This document shows positions 27,820-38,478 of a stretch of DNA of 64,000 nt, piece by piece. This DNA is from an uncultured Bacteroidales bacterium. GTDB lineage: Bacteria; Bacteroidota; Bacteroidia; Bacteroidales; FEN-979. A model generated the notes under the pieces. That model worked only from the letters and a program-made list of their open reading frames with translations, made no database searches and was not told the origin of the DNA. The stretch spans positions 1-64,000 of the forward strand of contig CAISJJ010000250.1 of the NCBI GenBank assembly GCA_903885595.1, written 5' to 3'. The position numbers and the translations under genes were made by a program. Positions within the stretch are counted from its first letter, which is position 1. Each line of letters begins with the position of its first letter.

Positions 27820-27868
27820 TTTGACTAGAAATAGCTATTATTGCAGAATCGGCAAAGATAGAAAAAAC

Positions 27869-28666
27869 ATGACTGAGGTAAACGGACAATATGGCAATTG
27901 GGCGCTGGTGGCAGGTGCCGCCGAGGGAATCGGGGAAGGTTTTTGCACCGTACTTGCGGCCACAGGATTCAATATCATTTTGGTGGATCAAAACGCCGTG
28001 GCCATGCATGATCTGGCCATAAAAACCGAAAAGACATTTCAGGTTAAAACCCTTGAGGTAAATATCGACCTGGCCGACGAGAATGCCGCTGACAGGTGCA
28101 TGTACGTTGCTGCATCGAATGATTGCCGGTTTTTAGTTTATGTCGCAGCCTTTAGCCGGGTATGCCGTTTTACGAACCTTAATCGTGCCGAACTCGATGG
28201 ATTCCTGTCGGTCAACACAAGAACCCTCCTCCACCTGGTCCATGGATTCTCGAACAGGTTGATATCGGCCGGAAAAACAGGCGGGATCATCATTGTTTCA
28301 TCGCTTGCCGGATTGATCGGACCACAATACGTTGCGACTTATGCTGCAACGAAAGCCTTTGGCATCAGGCTTACCGAAGCGCTTCATCAAGAACTGGGGG
28401 AACACGGGATTGCAATAACCGTATGCTGTGCCGGAACCGTATCGACGCCAACCTACTGGAAAAGCAAGCCAAATTTTGAAAAAATGAAACCACCTGTGAT
28501 GCAGGCCATTGATGTAGCGCGATATGCTATCGGGCAGCTCGGAAAAAAGACAATGTGTATCCCCGGAATGACGAACCGGTTACAATATTTCTTCCTGATG
28601 AATTTGATCCCCCGCAGAATGGCATCCCGCCTGGTGAACAATGCTATGAAAAAAATGTATGGATGA
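27869..28666 (+). CDS. SDR family NAD(P)-dependent oxidoreductase (divergent)
   Basis: From the ATG at 27869 the protein has 265 residues; the 76 upstream codons of the track ORF run antisense through the DUF1214 gene and are rejected. Landmarks are LVAGAAEGIGEGFC (dinucleotide loop), VYVAAFSRV in the place of NAG, the catalytic serine in IIIVSSLAGL and YAATKAFGIRLTEAL. The C-terminal part (MTNRLQYFFLMNLIPRRMASRLVNNAMKKM) is like that of the 3-ketoacyl or 17-beta-hydroxysteroid dehydrogenase group. It starts 49 bases from the DUF1214 start, so the two probably share a control region. Confidence 0.88.
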   Translation: MTEVNGQYGNWALVAGAAEGIGEGFCTVLAATGFNIILVDQNAVAMHDLAIKTEKTFQVKTLEVNIDLADENAADRCMYVAASNDCRFLVYVAAFSRVCRFTNLNRAELDGFLSVNTRTLLHLVHGFSNRLISAGKTGGIIIVSSLAGLIGPQYVATYAATKAFGIRLTEALHQELGEHGIAITVCCAGTVSTPTYWKSKPNFEKMKPPVMQAIDVARYAIGQLGKKTMCIPGMTNRLQYFFLMNLIPRRMASRLVNNAMKKMYG

Positions 28667-28667
28667 A

Positions 28668-28712
28668 AAAAACCACCCTGACAGGCTTGTGGACCCTGTC
28701 AGGGTGGTTTTT
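28668..28712. terminator. Bidirectional terminator, perfect 18-bp hairpin
   Basis: AAAAACCACCCTGACAGG (28668-28685) is the exact reverse complement of 28695-28712, with a 9-base loop. It starts 2 bases after the SDR stop and ends 2 bases before the citrate synthase stop, with T-runs on both sides, so it can serve both convergent genes. Its core belongs to the CCCTG(A/T)CAGGG repeat family. Confidence 0.92.
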
Positions 28713-28713
28713 A

Positions 28714-30066
28714 CTAGATGCTTCGTTCTTCCAGGGGAATATAATCCCGTGAGGGTTCGACTGTTTTATATGCAGGGCGGATAATCCTGCGACCGCTGAT
28801 CAACTCTTCAAGCCGGTGTGCACACCATCCGCTGATGCGGGAAATTGCGAATAACGGAGTGAAGAGTTCCTTGGGTATCTTCAGGCATTCGTAAACGAAT
28901 CCGGAGTAAAAATCGACATTCGGGGAGATGAGTTTGTCCTGGGTGCCTTTGAATTCATAGAAAATTCCAGGGCCGATACGTTCGATGGATTCATAGAGTT
29001 TCATCTCATCTTCCCTTCCTTTTTCAATGGAGAGCAGTCTGGCCTTTTCTTTTAACAGGATCGCCCTTGGATCGGATACTGTATAAACGGCATGGCCAAA
29101 ACCATATATTTTCCCTGATTTATCGTGAACCTCCTTGCGGGTAATCTTTCGCAAATACTCGGCGACTTCATCATCATTCTCCCAGTTCTTAACATTGCTC
29201 TTAATATTCTCCATCATCTCAATTACCTGGATGTTTGCACCACCATGCAGTGGTCCCTTGAGCGAACCAATGGCTGCAACAATAGCCGAATAGGTATCAG
29301 TACCGCTTGAACTTACAACCCGTGTGGTGAATGTTGAGTTATTACCTCCGCTGTGTTCAGCATGGAGCACCAGTGAAAGGTCAAGCAATTCTGCTTCCAG
29401 CGCAGTGTAATCATTCCCTTTTAGCATGTAAAGAAAATTTTCTGCTGTGCTGAGTTTTTTATCCGGGTACCTTACTGTAAGCGTATCATAATAGATCAGG
29501 TGCCTCATGGCATTATAAGAATACACCGCAATGGTTGATATCTTGGCAATCAGGCTGATGGATTGTCTCAAAATATTCTCAATCGACGTATCATCGGCCT
29601 TTGCATCCAGGGTATATAATGCCAGGATTGAACGTGCAAGCATATTCATAATGTCCTTGCCTTTCATTGTCAATATCATGTCCCTGTTGAAATTTTCAGG
29701 CAGAGCACGGAGTTCAGCCATGCCAGCCGAAAACATTTCGAGTTCCTCATTCAAAGGAAGACGGCCAAAAAGAAGCAAAAAAACCGTTTCATCGAAACCG
29801 GGGCGTTTTGCTGTCTGGGATCCACGTACCAAATCCCGGATATCAATCCCCCGGTATATTAATTTACCATCGATTGCCTCAAGTTTGCCATCGATTTTTT
29901 CATATCCGACTACGCTGCCCACACGGGTGAGACCAACAAGTACACCTGTGTGATCGGCATTGCGAAGTCCTCGTTTTACATCAAATTGTTTAAATAGGCT
30001 CTCTTCTATTTTACAGGAATCTTCTGTCAGTTTAGCCAGATCCTGAAGGTAGTCTGCTATTATCAT
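28714..30066 (-). CDS. gltA: Citrate synthase
   Basis: A citrate synthase of 450 residues that condenses oxaloacetate and acetyl-CoA. Catalytic and binding motifs are present: LVLHAEHSGGNNSTFTTRVVSSSGTD, GPLHGGAN, GFGHAVYTVSDPRAILLK and the terminal RISGWCAHRLEELISGRRIIRPAY. The N-terminal extension of about 50 residues fits the longer hexameric-type or Bacteroidota form. Specificity for citrate over 2-methylcitrate is inferred from the aconitase and isocitrate dehydrogenase genes close by. It starts 7 bases after the aconitase stop, so the two form an operon. Confidence 0.93.
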   Translation of the reverse strand: MIIADYLQDLAKLTEDSCKIEESLFKQFDVKRGLRNADHTGVLVGLTRVGSVVGYEKIDGKLEAIDGKLIYRGIDIRDLVRGSQTAKRPGFDETVFLLLFGRLPLNEELEMFSAGMAELRALPENFNRDMILTMKGKDIMNMLARSILALYTLDAKADDTSIENILRQSISLIAKISTIAVYSYNAMRHLIYYDTLTVRYPDKKLSTAENFLYMLKGNDYTALEAELLDLSLVLHAEHSGGNNSTFTTRVVSSSGTDTYSAIVAAIGSLKGPLHGGANIQVIEMMENIKSNVKNWENDDEVAEYLRKITRKEVHDKSGKIYGFGHAVYTVSDPRAILLKEKARLLSIEKGREDEMKLYESIERIGPGIFYEFKGTQDKLISPNVDFYSGFVYECLKIPKELFTPLFAISRISGWCAHRLEELISGRRIIRPAYKTVEPSRDYIPLEERSI

Positions 30067-30073
30067 ATTATTT

Positions 30074-32335
30074 CTATTTTAAGGTTTGCATATAATTAAG
30101 GGCGCTACCGGCATTGAACCATCGGATCTGCTGGTCGCTGTAACTATGGTTAATGGCAATTTCTTCCGCTGATCCATCGCTGTGATGCAGTTCCAATCTT
30201 AACGGTTTTCCAGGCAAAAAAGTATCAAGGCCGGTCAGGTTTAACACATCATCCTCCATGATCTTGTTGTAATCAGAAGGCGAAACGAATGTCAGTGCCA
30301 GCATTCCCTGTTTTTTCAGATTGGTTTCATGAATGCGGGCAAAAGATTTCACAAGAACTACCCTGACTCCGAGATGACGTGGTTCCATCGCCGCATGTTC
30401 GCGCGAAGATCCTTCGCCATAATTTTCATCACCGACAATTATTGTCGGGATACCTTTGGACTTGAAGAACCGCGCAGTTTTTGATACTTCGCCATATTCT
30501 CCTGTCTCGGGATTTTTTACGGCATTGGTTTTTTCATTGAAATAGTTAACAGCTCCCATCAGCAGGTTATTCGAAATATTATCGAGATGTCCGCGGTATT
30601 TGAGCCAGGGGCCGGCCATGGAGATGTGGTCGGTTGTACATTTTCCCTTTGCCTTTATGAGCAGGCGCATACTTTCGATATTTTTACCGTTCCAGGGTTC
30701 AAATGGTTCAAGAAGTTGCAGCCGGTCAGATGCCGGACTCACACTTACTTCGACTGCTGATGCATGTACAGGAGGCGCAAGATAACCTGCATCCTTCACC
30801 TCAAAACCATCTACCGGCAGTTCAAACCCGTGTGGTTCATCAAGTTTCACTTCCTGCCCATTTTCGTTAACCAGTGAATCCGTTAACGGGTTAAAGGTGA
30901 GACTCCCTGCCAGTGTCAAGGCAGTAACTATTTCTGGTGATGCAATAAAGCTGTGGGTTCCTGCATTCCCATCATTTCGTTTGGCAAAATTCCGGTTAAA
31001 TGAATTCAGAATAGAGTTTTTGCGGTCGGGATTATCAATTTTCCGCGCCCACTGTCCGATACAAGGGCCACAGGCATTGGCCATAATTATGCCTCCTATG
31101 GCATGGAAGACTTCCAGAAGACCATCACGTTCGCAGGTGAAGCGAATCTGCTCTGATCCCGGGGTAACAATAAATTCCGACTTGACTTTCAGGTTTTTCT
31201 CAGAGGCTTGTCTCGCCACAGAGGCCGCACGGGAAATATCCTCATAGGATGAATTGGTACAGGAGCCGATCAGGCCAACTTCCAGCGTTTCCGGGTAATT
31301 ATTTTCTTTCACGAATGCTTTGAACTCTGAAATCGGGTGTGCCACATCCGGTGAAAAAGGGCCATTAATATATGGTTCAAGCCCGGAAAGGTCTATCCTG
31401 ATGAATTGATCATAATAGAGCTCCGGATTCATTCTGACCTCGGAATCGGGGCAAAGATATTCGGAATAGTTATCAGCCATCGCGGCAATTTCTTTTCTCC
31501 CGGTGGCCTCCAGGTAGCTCCTCATTTTTTCATCATATGAGAACAGGGAACATGTGGCCCCGATTTCGGCTCCCATATTGCAGATGGTTCCTTTCCCCGT
31601 GCAGGAAAGCGATGCTGCTCCTTCACCATAGTACTCAACAACATACCCGGTTCCCCCTTTTACAGTCAGGAGCCCGGCAATTTTCAGGATCACATCTTTG
31701 GCTGATGCCCAGCCTGATAATTTCCCGGTTAGTTCAATACCGAGGATTTTCGGCATTTTCAATTCCAGAGGCATGCCCGACATAACATCGACGGCATCAG
31801 CACCCCCAACGCCAATAGCCACCATCCCAAGACCACCTGCATTTGGGGTATGTGAATCGGTTCCGATCATCATTCCTCCGGGAAATGCATAGTTTTCAAA
31901 GATAACCTGGTGTATGATCCCTGCGCCGGGTTTCCAGAAACCGATTCCATATTTTGCTGAAACCGTTTCCAGAAAATCATACACCTCCTTGTTTTGTGCC
32001 AGGGCTGTCGTTAGATCTGTTTTTACCCCAAGCTGTGCCTGGATAAGATGATCGCAATGTACTGTTGAGGGAACCGCAGCAGTCGGTCGGCCGGCAGTCA
32101 TAAATTGCAACAGGGCCATCTGTGCTGTAGCATCCTGCATTGCAACCCTGTCGGGCAGAAAATTGACATAATCAACACCCCGGTGATACGGTTTTTGCGG
32201 ATCAGGATCAAATAAATGGCCGTAGAATATTTTTTCAGTAAGGGTCAAGGGTTTGTCAAGTAATGATTTCGCATGGGAGACCCTATTCGAAATTTTTTCA
32301 TAACTTTTTTGTATTAACTTAGTGTCCAGCAACAT
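30074..32335 (-). CDS. Aconitate hydratase (mitochondrial-type)
   Basis: An aconitase of 753 residues, the length of the mitochondrial-type enzyme, interconverting citrate and isocitrate through a [4Fe-4S] cluster. The cluster cysteines are in [16 protein letters not shown] and [11 protein letters not shown], and the swivel domain carries [40 protein letters not shown] near residue 160 adds further active-site residues. All expected motifs are intact. It is the first gene of the aconitase/citrate synthase operon and is divergent from the AMP-binding/GNAT gene, with a 117-base gap. Confidence 0.95.
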   Translation of the reverse strand: MLLDTKLIQKSYEKISNRVSHAKSLLDKPLTLTEKIFYGHLFDPDPQKPYHRGVDYVNFLPDRVAMQDATAQMALLQFMTAGRPTAAVPSTVHCDHLIQAQLGVKTDLTTALAQNKEVYDFLETVSAKYGIGFWKPGAGIIHQVIFENYAFPGGMMIGTDSHTPNAGGLGMVAIGVGGADAVDVMSGMPLELKMPKILGIELTGKLSGWASAKDVILKIAGLLTVKGGTGYVVEYYGEGAASLSCTGKGTICNMGAEIGATCSLFSYDEKMRSYLEATGRKEIAAMADNYSEYLCPDSEVRMNPELYYDQFIRIDLSGLEPYINGPFSPDVAHPISEFKAFVKENNYPETLEVGLIGSCTNSSYEDISRAASVARQASEKNLKVKSEFIVTPGSEQIRFTCERDGLLEVFHAIGGIIMANACGPCIGQWARKIDNPDRKNSILNSFNRNFAKRNDGNAGTHSFIASPEIVTALTLAGSLTFNPLTDSLVNENGQEVKLDEPHGFELPVDGFEVKDAGYLAPPVHASAVEVSVSPASDRLQLLEPFEPWNGKNIESMRLLIKAKGKCTTDHISMAGPWLKYRGHLDNISNNLLMGAVNYFNEKTNAVKNPETGEYGEVSKTARFFKSKGIPTIIVGDENYGEGSSREHAAMEPRHLGVRVVLVKSFARIHETNLKKQGMLALTFVSPSDYNKIMEDDVLNLTGLDTFLPGKPLRLELHHSDGSAEEIAINHSYSDQQIRWFNAGSALNYMQTLK

Positions 32336-32452
32336 AAATAATTTATTTGAGAATTAAACTAAATGAAACATTCAGGAGTTTAAATGTAATAGTTATTATT
32401 AAAAATAACGTTATAAATTTATGAAAAATTTCATCTATTAACAAAATTACAT

Positions 32453-35400
32453 ATGTTGGCTTTGGAATCTCTTCTGGAACAATGGCAAACCATCAGGAAT
32501 CCGGATATAAACAGCCATCAACTGGCATTGAAAATTATTGAAGAGACAGAAAATATTTTTGCCTCAAACCAGGAAGATTCTCTGAAACAAACATTCTGGT
32601 TTGATTGGCTGAACCTCACGAAAAAGACCGTGTTTCTTCAGGCCCTTGGAACCCATACAGACCGTATCCGATGGTCGGAGGTTGTTTTTCGCATCATACA
32701 GTCAACGAATTATAATCTGAAGGACATGATGGAACAGCGTGTTGCTGAACATCCCAATCATGTCTTATTTAAAGATATGTCATCGGCTACCGCGATCGAC
32801 TGGAACTATGAACAATCATATCGTCATTTTCGTGAGATTGCCAGCCTCTTTTTTAAGTCAGTGCAGCATGCACCGCGTGTTGCATTTTACAGCGAAAATT
32901 GTTTTGAAGGAGCATGTACCGACCTGGCTTGCTTGATGTTCGGCATATTTGACACGCCGCTCAGCCCTCATTTTAAGATTGATGTCTTATTGCCGATTTT
33001 CAATGAACTAAAAATCAATATTGCCCTGGCTGATACAGAAGAACGATTGTCGGTCCTTGAAAAAATCAATGAGAAAGCAGATAACCGGTTCACGATATTT
33101 TCATTGCAACCCGTCTCCCATAAGATGCACCAAATCCCATACATGGTTGCAGAGGCTAAAAAAATTTCCCGGTGGGACATGGATGTGATCCTTAACCGTC
33201 AACCTGCCATGAAAATCAACCAGGTCGCCACAACCATGTTTACTTCCGGCAGCACCGGTTTACCGAAGGGGGTTTCATTTTCTATATATAACATTATTTC
33301 AAAGCGTTTTGCACGCGCTGCAGCATTGCCTGAGGTTGGAGATGAAGTATTTCTTTGCTATCTGCCGTTGTTCCACACCTTTGGGCGTTACCTCGAGATG
33401 ACTGGTGCCATATTCTGGAACGGAACCTATATATTTTCAGGCAACACCTCCTCGGAAACGTTGTTGTCGCTCTTTCCCAAAATGAACCCGACCGGATTCA
33501 TCAGTATTCCACTCCGATGGCAGGAGCTCTATGAACGATGCCAGGAAAGAATCAGCCATGTCGAAAGCAGGGAGCTCAGGGAACAAGCTGTTCGTGAAAT
33601 TGTTGGAAGCCGGTTGCATTGGGGTTTATCAGCTGCGGGATACCTTGATCCGTCTGTATTCCGTTTTTTCAATGAGTATGGAATTTACCTGAACAGCGGT
33701 TTCGGAATGACAGAAGCTACCGGGGGAATTACCATGACTCCTCCCGGCAAGTACAAAGATTTCACGGTTGGCATACCGTTACCTGGTGTCAGAACAAGGT
33801 TAACCACCGATTCTGAGCTGGAGCTCAGCGGTCACTACATTGGCCGGTATCTTGAATCAGCAGGTCCGGATGATATAATCCCTTACCCTGTTTCGGCTTC
33901 AGAAGATCATTGGTTGCCCACCGGTGATGTGTTTAAAATAGGAAACGACGGTTTTTATCAGATCATTGACCGGGTGAAGGATATCTATAAAAACAACCGG
34001 GGTCAAACCGTTGCACCACAGGTTATTGAGAAGAAATTCTATAAAGTTCCCGGCATAAAAAATGTATTTTTGGTTGGCGACAACCGGCCTTATAATGTTT
34101 TACTGATCGTGCCTGATAAGGATGACCCAATTTACCATTCACTTCAGGGCGACAATCTGAAAGAATACTATCACCAGATTGTCATGACAGCCAATAACGA
34201 TGTAGCCACATATGAGCGTGTAATCAATTTTACAGTTCTTGATCGCGATTTTAGTCATGAAAAAGGTGAACTTACGCCAAAAGAATCGTATAACAGGAAA
34301 GTGATTGAGACCCATTTCAAAGAGGTCATTGAGATCCTTTACCAGAGTAATACCCTGCGTATCGATTCTGGTGAATTTACGATACAGATTCCAAAATGGT
34401 TTTTCCGCGATCTGGGAATCCTCGAAACCGATATCATTTATGAACGCAATCGGTTGGTTAACCGCCGGAACAATGCAACATTGCTCATCAGGAAAATGAA
34501 AGGCGACTGGTTTCAGATCGGACATTTAAAATATCAAATTGTTTCAAACATCCTCGATATCGGTGTGTTGACCCGTCAGCCAAAGATCTGGATCGGGAAT
34601 CCTGCCATGATCGCATTTTGCCCCGTTAAAGAAGGCTGGGATCTGCCATTGAATTCGATTTCTGAAAGCATTTCCTTACCAGGATTCAAACAACTTGATG
34701 AGAAACACTTCCCAATTCTTAAATCTATCCGCGATCAACATCTGATTGATACCAACAACCTGATTTTCCGTACCTATTTCCGGGATGTTGAAGAGGCCTT
34801 CAAGGCCACCGAAGAGCTGGGTAAAATTCTCACCAATGCCGAGCCCCGGCTGGCCATTGCCATCAGGCACAGGCTTGAAGCGCTGGCGTACCATCCCGAT
34901 GAAGAGATCCGCTGCCTGGCATACCGTCTAATCCTTCTCAAAGCTCCGGCTCCGGAGGACATTCAGAATATGCCAGCATTCATTGAATCGGGCCTCACTT
35001 TTCTCAACGAAAAATCGATCCGTGAGATTGCCTTGAGTAATTTCGGAAAGCACAGACTCGATGCGCTTAAACAACGGTTATACTGGTACCGGACGCACCT
35101 TAACTGGCCTGTATCAAAAAAACAACGACGCGCCTTTGAAGATGTCCTGGGCATGTTATATAACTTCGCCGTGCTGCATCTTGCATATTATGTGCCTGTG
35201 AGGGCTGAATTATCGCGATGGATACTACATAAACAAGACCGCTACCTTTCGAAAAAAGCAGAGCATTATTTCAATTCACTCGCCGGGGTTTTTGAGAGAG
35301 ATATTGAAAGTAAATCGATAAGTTATTCGCTGCCGGAATGGGAAGAAAAGCTGGTGTTTGAACATGGGATTTCTGAAACGGAGAAGCGACGGATTTCTAA

Positions 35401-37042
35401 AATTTTTCAGTCCAGCACGTTTCTGCAGGAGAGTATCATTCTTACATTCAATGAGCAGGATTTTGACCTTGCAGATGTTCCGGCAAAAGGTATCTGGATC
35501 TTGCGATTACTTGCTTACAAGGAATTTAAACACTACCGTTTGTCAATCAACACCGTAGAAGGCAAACATTTTGACCTGCATATGGTGTTCAGTGAAAATC
35601 CTGCTTACAGGCCACAACCAGATACTTTTTACTGGCTTGCTTCACTTGCCGGATTCCCTTATGGACCAGCCGTTGCGCCGTTACTTGGCAGCAGCAGGCC
35701 CAGCCTCGGAGTCCTTACAACCCAATACATCGGAGGCTTAACGGCATGGGATAAAATCAGGGAGTTGTCGGAGATTCACCGTTCATCCGGTTATATCAAA
35801 GGAAACGCCTGGAGGAAAATCTACATCAAATCGTTTGCAGTTATTTTCAAAGCATGGCATCACAGTGGTAAACAAATTGTACCCGGCGCTATCTCACCGG
35901 CCAATGTGGCTGTTCCCGAAATGGATTTCCGTGAAAGCGCTGTCGTATTGTCCCTTGCCGGGTGGTCTCCATATAAAAACACGTTATCGCTGGTGAACCC
36001 AATGCTTCAGGATTATTATTGCAAAACTGCATCCATTTACCCCTGGTGCCGCCAACAGTTAGATATTACCTGGATTTTCGATGCCTGTATCGAAGCGCTT
36101 GGTAAAGAAGAGGCATTCATTTTCTTTCGGGCATTGCAAGATGATATAAAAGACAAATCGTTAACCTGTTTTGATTCATCTGACCTTCAAACACACCTGA
36201 ATCAATATATTGAAAAGACGATGAACCGGTATTACATGCCAGTTGCGCTTTATAGCGCCATCGACCATTACCAGGACTGGTATAAAATGAACCCGCTGAC
36301 AACTGCTGCAGCCAAGGAACAGACCCTCGTTGAACTGCTCGAGCTTTACAAATTACAACAGTATGCAGAACTTTTGAGATACTTTTTTTACAGGCACACC
36401 TATTTTTCCGATGCCTCTGAGAATATCGTGGTTGCATTTGACAGGCTTATTTCCAGGATGGAAGAACAGCCTGACGGACTGGCCATCCAGTTGATCGAAC
36501 TTTCAGACCTGCAGTCGGAACTGAATAAAACAGATGACAAGAACATTTTCAGCAGAATGGTATTTCCAAGACTACACGGAGAACAGGGCATTGATTTTAT
36601 GAAAGTGGGCGAGAGCAAAAAGAAACATCTTGTGGTTCGATTCACGATACAGGATAAATCGGGAAAACGATATATCCTGCGAGAGCCTATCGAAGCCCGG
36701 GAAACAGGTCAGCTTTATCAACTTTTTTATCGTGAAAAATACCCTAAGGAAATTGCAGATAACGATCATCAGTATGTTCTCACCGATGAGACTGATAAAA
36801 TCGTAGGAGGCATTACATTCAGGATCATTGAAGATCACAACATCCTGCTCGATGGTATTGTCGTCACATCCACCCTGCAGGGAAAGGGAATCGCCTCGGG
36901 CATGATCGAACATTTTTTTGCCAGTATGGCGGCACGCGGAGTTAAGGTTGTCAAAGCACATTTCCTTTTTGGCAACTACTATCTCAAACATTTTTTTGAA
37001 GTTGACAGGAAATGGGGTGCGCTGATTAAAAATCTGAAATAG
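32453..37042 (+). CDS. AMP-binding / unknown middle / GNAT acetyltransferase fusion (1529 aa)
   Basis: A 1529-residue protein without a signal peptide or membrane segment. Residues about 105-640 form an acyl-adenylate-forming domain: FTSGSTGLPKGVSFS at 263-277, SGFGMTEATGGIT, WLPTGDVF and DRVKDIYKNNRGQTVAPQVIE. A middle region of about 700 residues (650-1370) has no motif I know. Within it, YKEFKHYRLSI, TTQYIGGLTAWDKI (near 1088) and VPGAISPANVAVPE (near 1143) faintly recall the hinge and catalytic loop of kinase-like folds, though the catalytic aspartate is missing. Residues about 1385-1525 form a GNAT domain with acetyl-CoA motif VVTSTLQGKGIASG. It may couple acyl activation to protein or small-molecule acylation. 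Confidence 0.85.
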   Translation: MLALESLLEQWQTIRNPDINSHQLALKIIEETENIFASNQEDSLKQTFWFDWLNLTKKTVFLQALGTHTDRIRWSEVVFRIIQSTNYNLKDMMEQRVAEHPNHVLFKDMSSATAIDWNYEQSYRHFREIASLFFKSVQHAPRVAFYSENCFEGACTDLACLMFGIFDTPLSPHFKIDVLLPIFNELKINIALADTEERLSVLEKINEKADNRFTIFSLQPVSHKMHQIPYMVAEAKKISRWDMDVILNRQPAMKINQVATTMFTSGSTGLPKGVSFSIYNIISKRFARAAALPEVGDEVFLCYLPLFHTFGRYLEMTGAIFWNGTYIFSGNTSSETLLSLFPKMNPTGFISIPLRWQELYERCQERISHVESRELREQAVREIVGSRLHWGLSAAGYLDPSVFRFFNEYGIYLNSGFGMTEATGGITMTPPGKYKDFTVGIPLPGVRTRLTTDSELELSGHYIGRYLESAGPDDIIPYPVSASEDHWLPTGDVFKIGNDGFYQIIDRVKDIYKNNRGQTVAPQVIEKKFYKVPGIKNVFLVGDNRPYNVLLIVPDKDDPIYHSLQGDNLKEYYHQIVMTANNDVATYERVINFTVLDRDFSHEKGELTPKESYNRKVIETHFKEVIEILYQSNTLRIDSGEFTIQIPKWFFRDLGILETDIIYERNRLVNRRNNATLLIRKMKGDWFQIGHLKYQIVSNILDIGVLTRQPKIWIGNPAMIAFCPVKEGWDLPLNSISESISLPGFKQLDEKHFPILKSIRDQHLIDTNNLIFRTYFRDVEEAFKATEELGKILTNAEPRLAIAIRHRLEALAYHPDEEIRCLAYRLILLKAPAPEDIQNMPAFIESGLTFLNEKSIREIALSNFGKHRLDALKQRLYWYRTHLNWPVSKKQRRAFEDVLGMLYNFAVLHLAYYVPVRAELSRWILHKQDRYLSKKAEHYFNSLAGVFERDIESKSISYSLPEWEEKLVFEHGISETEKRRISKIFQSSTFLQESIILTFNEQDFDLADVPAKGIWILRLLAYKEFKHYRLSINTVEGKHFDLHMVFSENPAYRPQPDTFYWLASLAGFPYGPAVAPLLGSSRPSLGVLTTQYIGGLTAWDKIRELSEIHRSSGYIKGNAWRKIYIKSFAVIFKAWHHSGKQIVPGAISPANVAVPEMDFRESAVVLSLAGWSPYKNTLSLVNPMLQDYYCKTASIYPWCRQQLDITWIFDACIEALGKEEAFIFFRALQDDIKDKSLTCFDSSDLQTHLNQYIEKTMNRYYMPVALYSAIDHYQDWYKMNPLTTAAAKEQTLVELLELYKLQQYAELLRYFFYRHTYFSDASENIVVAFDRLISRMEEQPDGLAIQLIELSDLQSELNKTDDKNIFSRMVFPRLHGEQGIDFMKVGESKKKHLVVRFTIQDKSGKRYILREPIEARETGQLYQLFYREKYPKEIADNDHQYVLTDETDKIVGGITFRIIEDHNILLDGIVVTSTLQGKGIASGMIEHFFASMAARGVKVVKAHFLFGNYYLKHFFEVDRKWGALIKNLK

Positions 37043-37096
37043 ATTTTTATTTCTAATTTTACAACCTGTAATGGAAGGTCATTGGTGTGAATAAAT

Positions 37097-37128
37097 AAGT
37101 TGGCAAGTTGGCAAGTTGGTAAGTTGGT
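37097..37128. repeat. 8-bp tandem array (aagttggc)x4
   Basis: Two exact aagttggc units and two aagttggt units lie between the giant gene and icd. The array is in a 158-base gap with no other recognised signal. Confidence 0.85.
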
Positions 37129-37200
37129 AATCGGGTAGACTGGTGAGCGGCCTTTCGGATTTGATTGAATCCTAATTTAATTTTAATAAAACACACTTTT

Positions 37201-38466
37201 ATGAACGGAGAAAAAATCACTCTGATAAACGGGAAGTTGTTTGTTCCCAACTATCCGGTAATCCCTTTTATCGAAGGCGACGGAACAGGTCCTGACATTT
37301 GGAATGCAAGTGTCCGCGTGATGGATGCCGCTGTTGAAAAAGCATACGGCGGAAAACGAAAAATCATCTGGAAAGAGGTATTGGCAGGAGAGAAAGCATT
37401 CAAAGAAACCGGTGAGTGGCTGCCTAGGGAGACCCTTGACCTAATCCACGAGTACCTGGTTGCCATCAAAGGGCCACTTACAACCCCGGTTGGAGGAGGC
37501 ATCCGATCTTTGAATGTTGCCCTGCGTCAAATCCTCGATCTTTATACCTGCCTGAGACCGGTCAGATATTTTAAGGGAGTGCCTTCCCCGGTAAAACATC
37601 CCGAAACAACCGACATGGTTATCTTCCGTGAAAACTCCGAAGATATATATGCCGGAATTGAATGGATGCAGGGAACCTCTGATGCTGAAAAAGTTATCAG
37701 ATTTCTCATCGACGAGATGGGTGTAAAGAACATCCGTTTTCCCGACTCCTCATCCATCGGCATAAAACCCGTATCGAAAGAGGGAACCGAAAGACTTGTC
37801 AGGGCAGCTATTCTTTATACGCTCGAACATAAACGGCCCTCTCTTACACTTGTTCACAAGGGGAACATCATGAAATTCACTGAAGGTCAGTTCAAGCAAT
37901 GGGGTTATGAGCTTGCCGAACGTGAATTCGGAGACAAGGTATTTACCTGGATGACCTACGACAAGATCAAGGCAAAGGATGGAGAAGCTGCTGCAGATTT
38001 TGCACAAAAAACAGCCGTTTCACAGGGAAAAATCATCGTAAAGGATGTTATCGCTGATGCATTTTTGCAACAGATTCTAACCCGTCCGGCTGAGTATTCC
38101 GTGATCGCCACATTGAATCTCAATGGTGATTACATTTCCGATGCACTGGCTGCAATCGTTGGCGGTATCGGCATTGCACCCGGCGCGAACATCAATTATG
38201 TGACTGGTCATGCAGTTTTCGAAGCAACACATGGTACAGCACCCAAATATGCCGGCAAAGACCAGGTTAACCCGGGTTCCGTAATCCTGTCAGGGATGAT
38301 GATGCTGGAATATATGGGATGGATGGAAGCTGCAAAACTTATTATAAAGGGGCTGGAAGGAGCCATTCAGAAAAAAAGGGTAACCTACGACTTTGAGCGG
38401 CTGATGGAAGGTGCCACCAAACTTACATGCTCAGGGTTCGGCACCGAGATTATTGCCAATATGTAA
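37201..38466 (+). CDS. icd: Isocitrate dehydrogenase (NADP-dependent)
   Basis: From the ATG at 37201 the enzyme has 421 residues, matching E. coli-type Icd; the track's 12 extra codons are less likely. It oxidises isocitrate to 2-oxoglutarate and CO2. Landmarks are [26 protein letters not shown] with the serine equivalent to the E. coli phosphorylation site Ser113, [15 protein letters not shown], and [19 protein letters not shown] followed by [17 protein letters not shown] for the cofactor site. It lies 158 bases after the giant gene and 4.9 kb from aconitase. Confidence 0.94.
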   Translation: MNGEKITLINGKLFVPNYPVIPFIEGDGTGPDIWNASVRVMDAAVEKAYGGKRKIIWKEVLAGEKAFKETGEWLPRETLDLIHEYLVAIKGPLTTPVGGGIRSLNVALRQILDLYTCLRPVRYFKGVPSPVKHPETTDMVIFRENSEDIYAGIEWMQGTSDAEKVIRFLIDEMGVKNIRFPDSSSIGIKPVSKEGTERLVRAAILYTLEHKRPSLTLVHKGNIMKFTEGQFKQWGYELAEREFGDKVFTWMTYDKIKAKDGEAAADFAQKTAVSQGKIIVKDVIADAFLQQILTRPAEYSVIATLNLNGDYISDALAAIVGGIGIAPGANINYVTGHAVFEATHGTAPKYAGKDQVNPGSVILSGMMMLEYMGWMEAAKLIIKGLEGAIQKKRVTYDFERLMEGATKLTCSGFGTEIIANM

Positions 38467-38478
38467 AAAAGCAGGCAA

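Noticed and set aside
27641-27868. N-terminal extension of the divergent SDR in the ORF track
   Set aside because: These 76 codons run antisense through the DUF1214 gene; the glycine-rich loop follows directly after the ATG at 27869.
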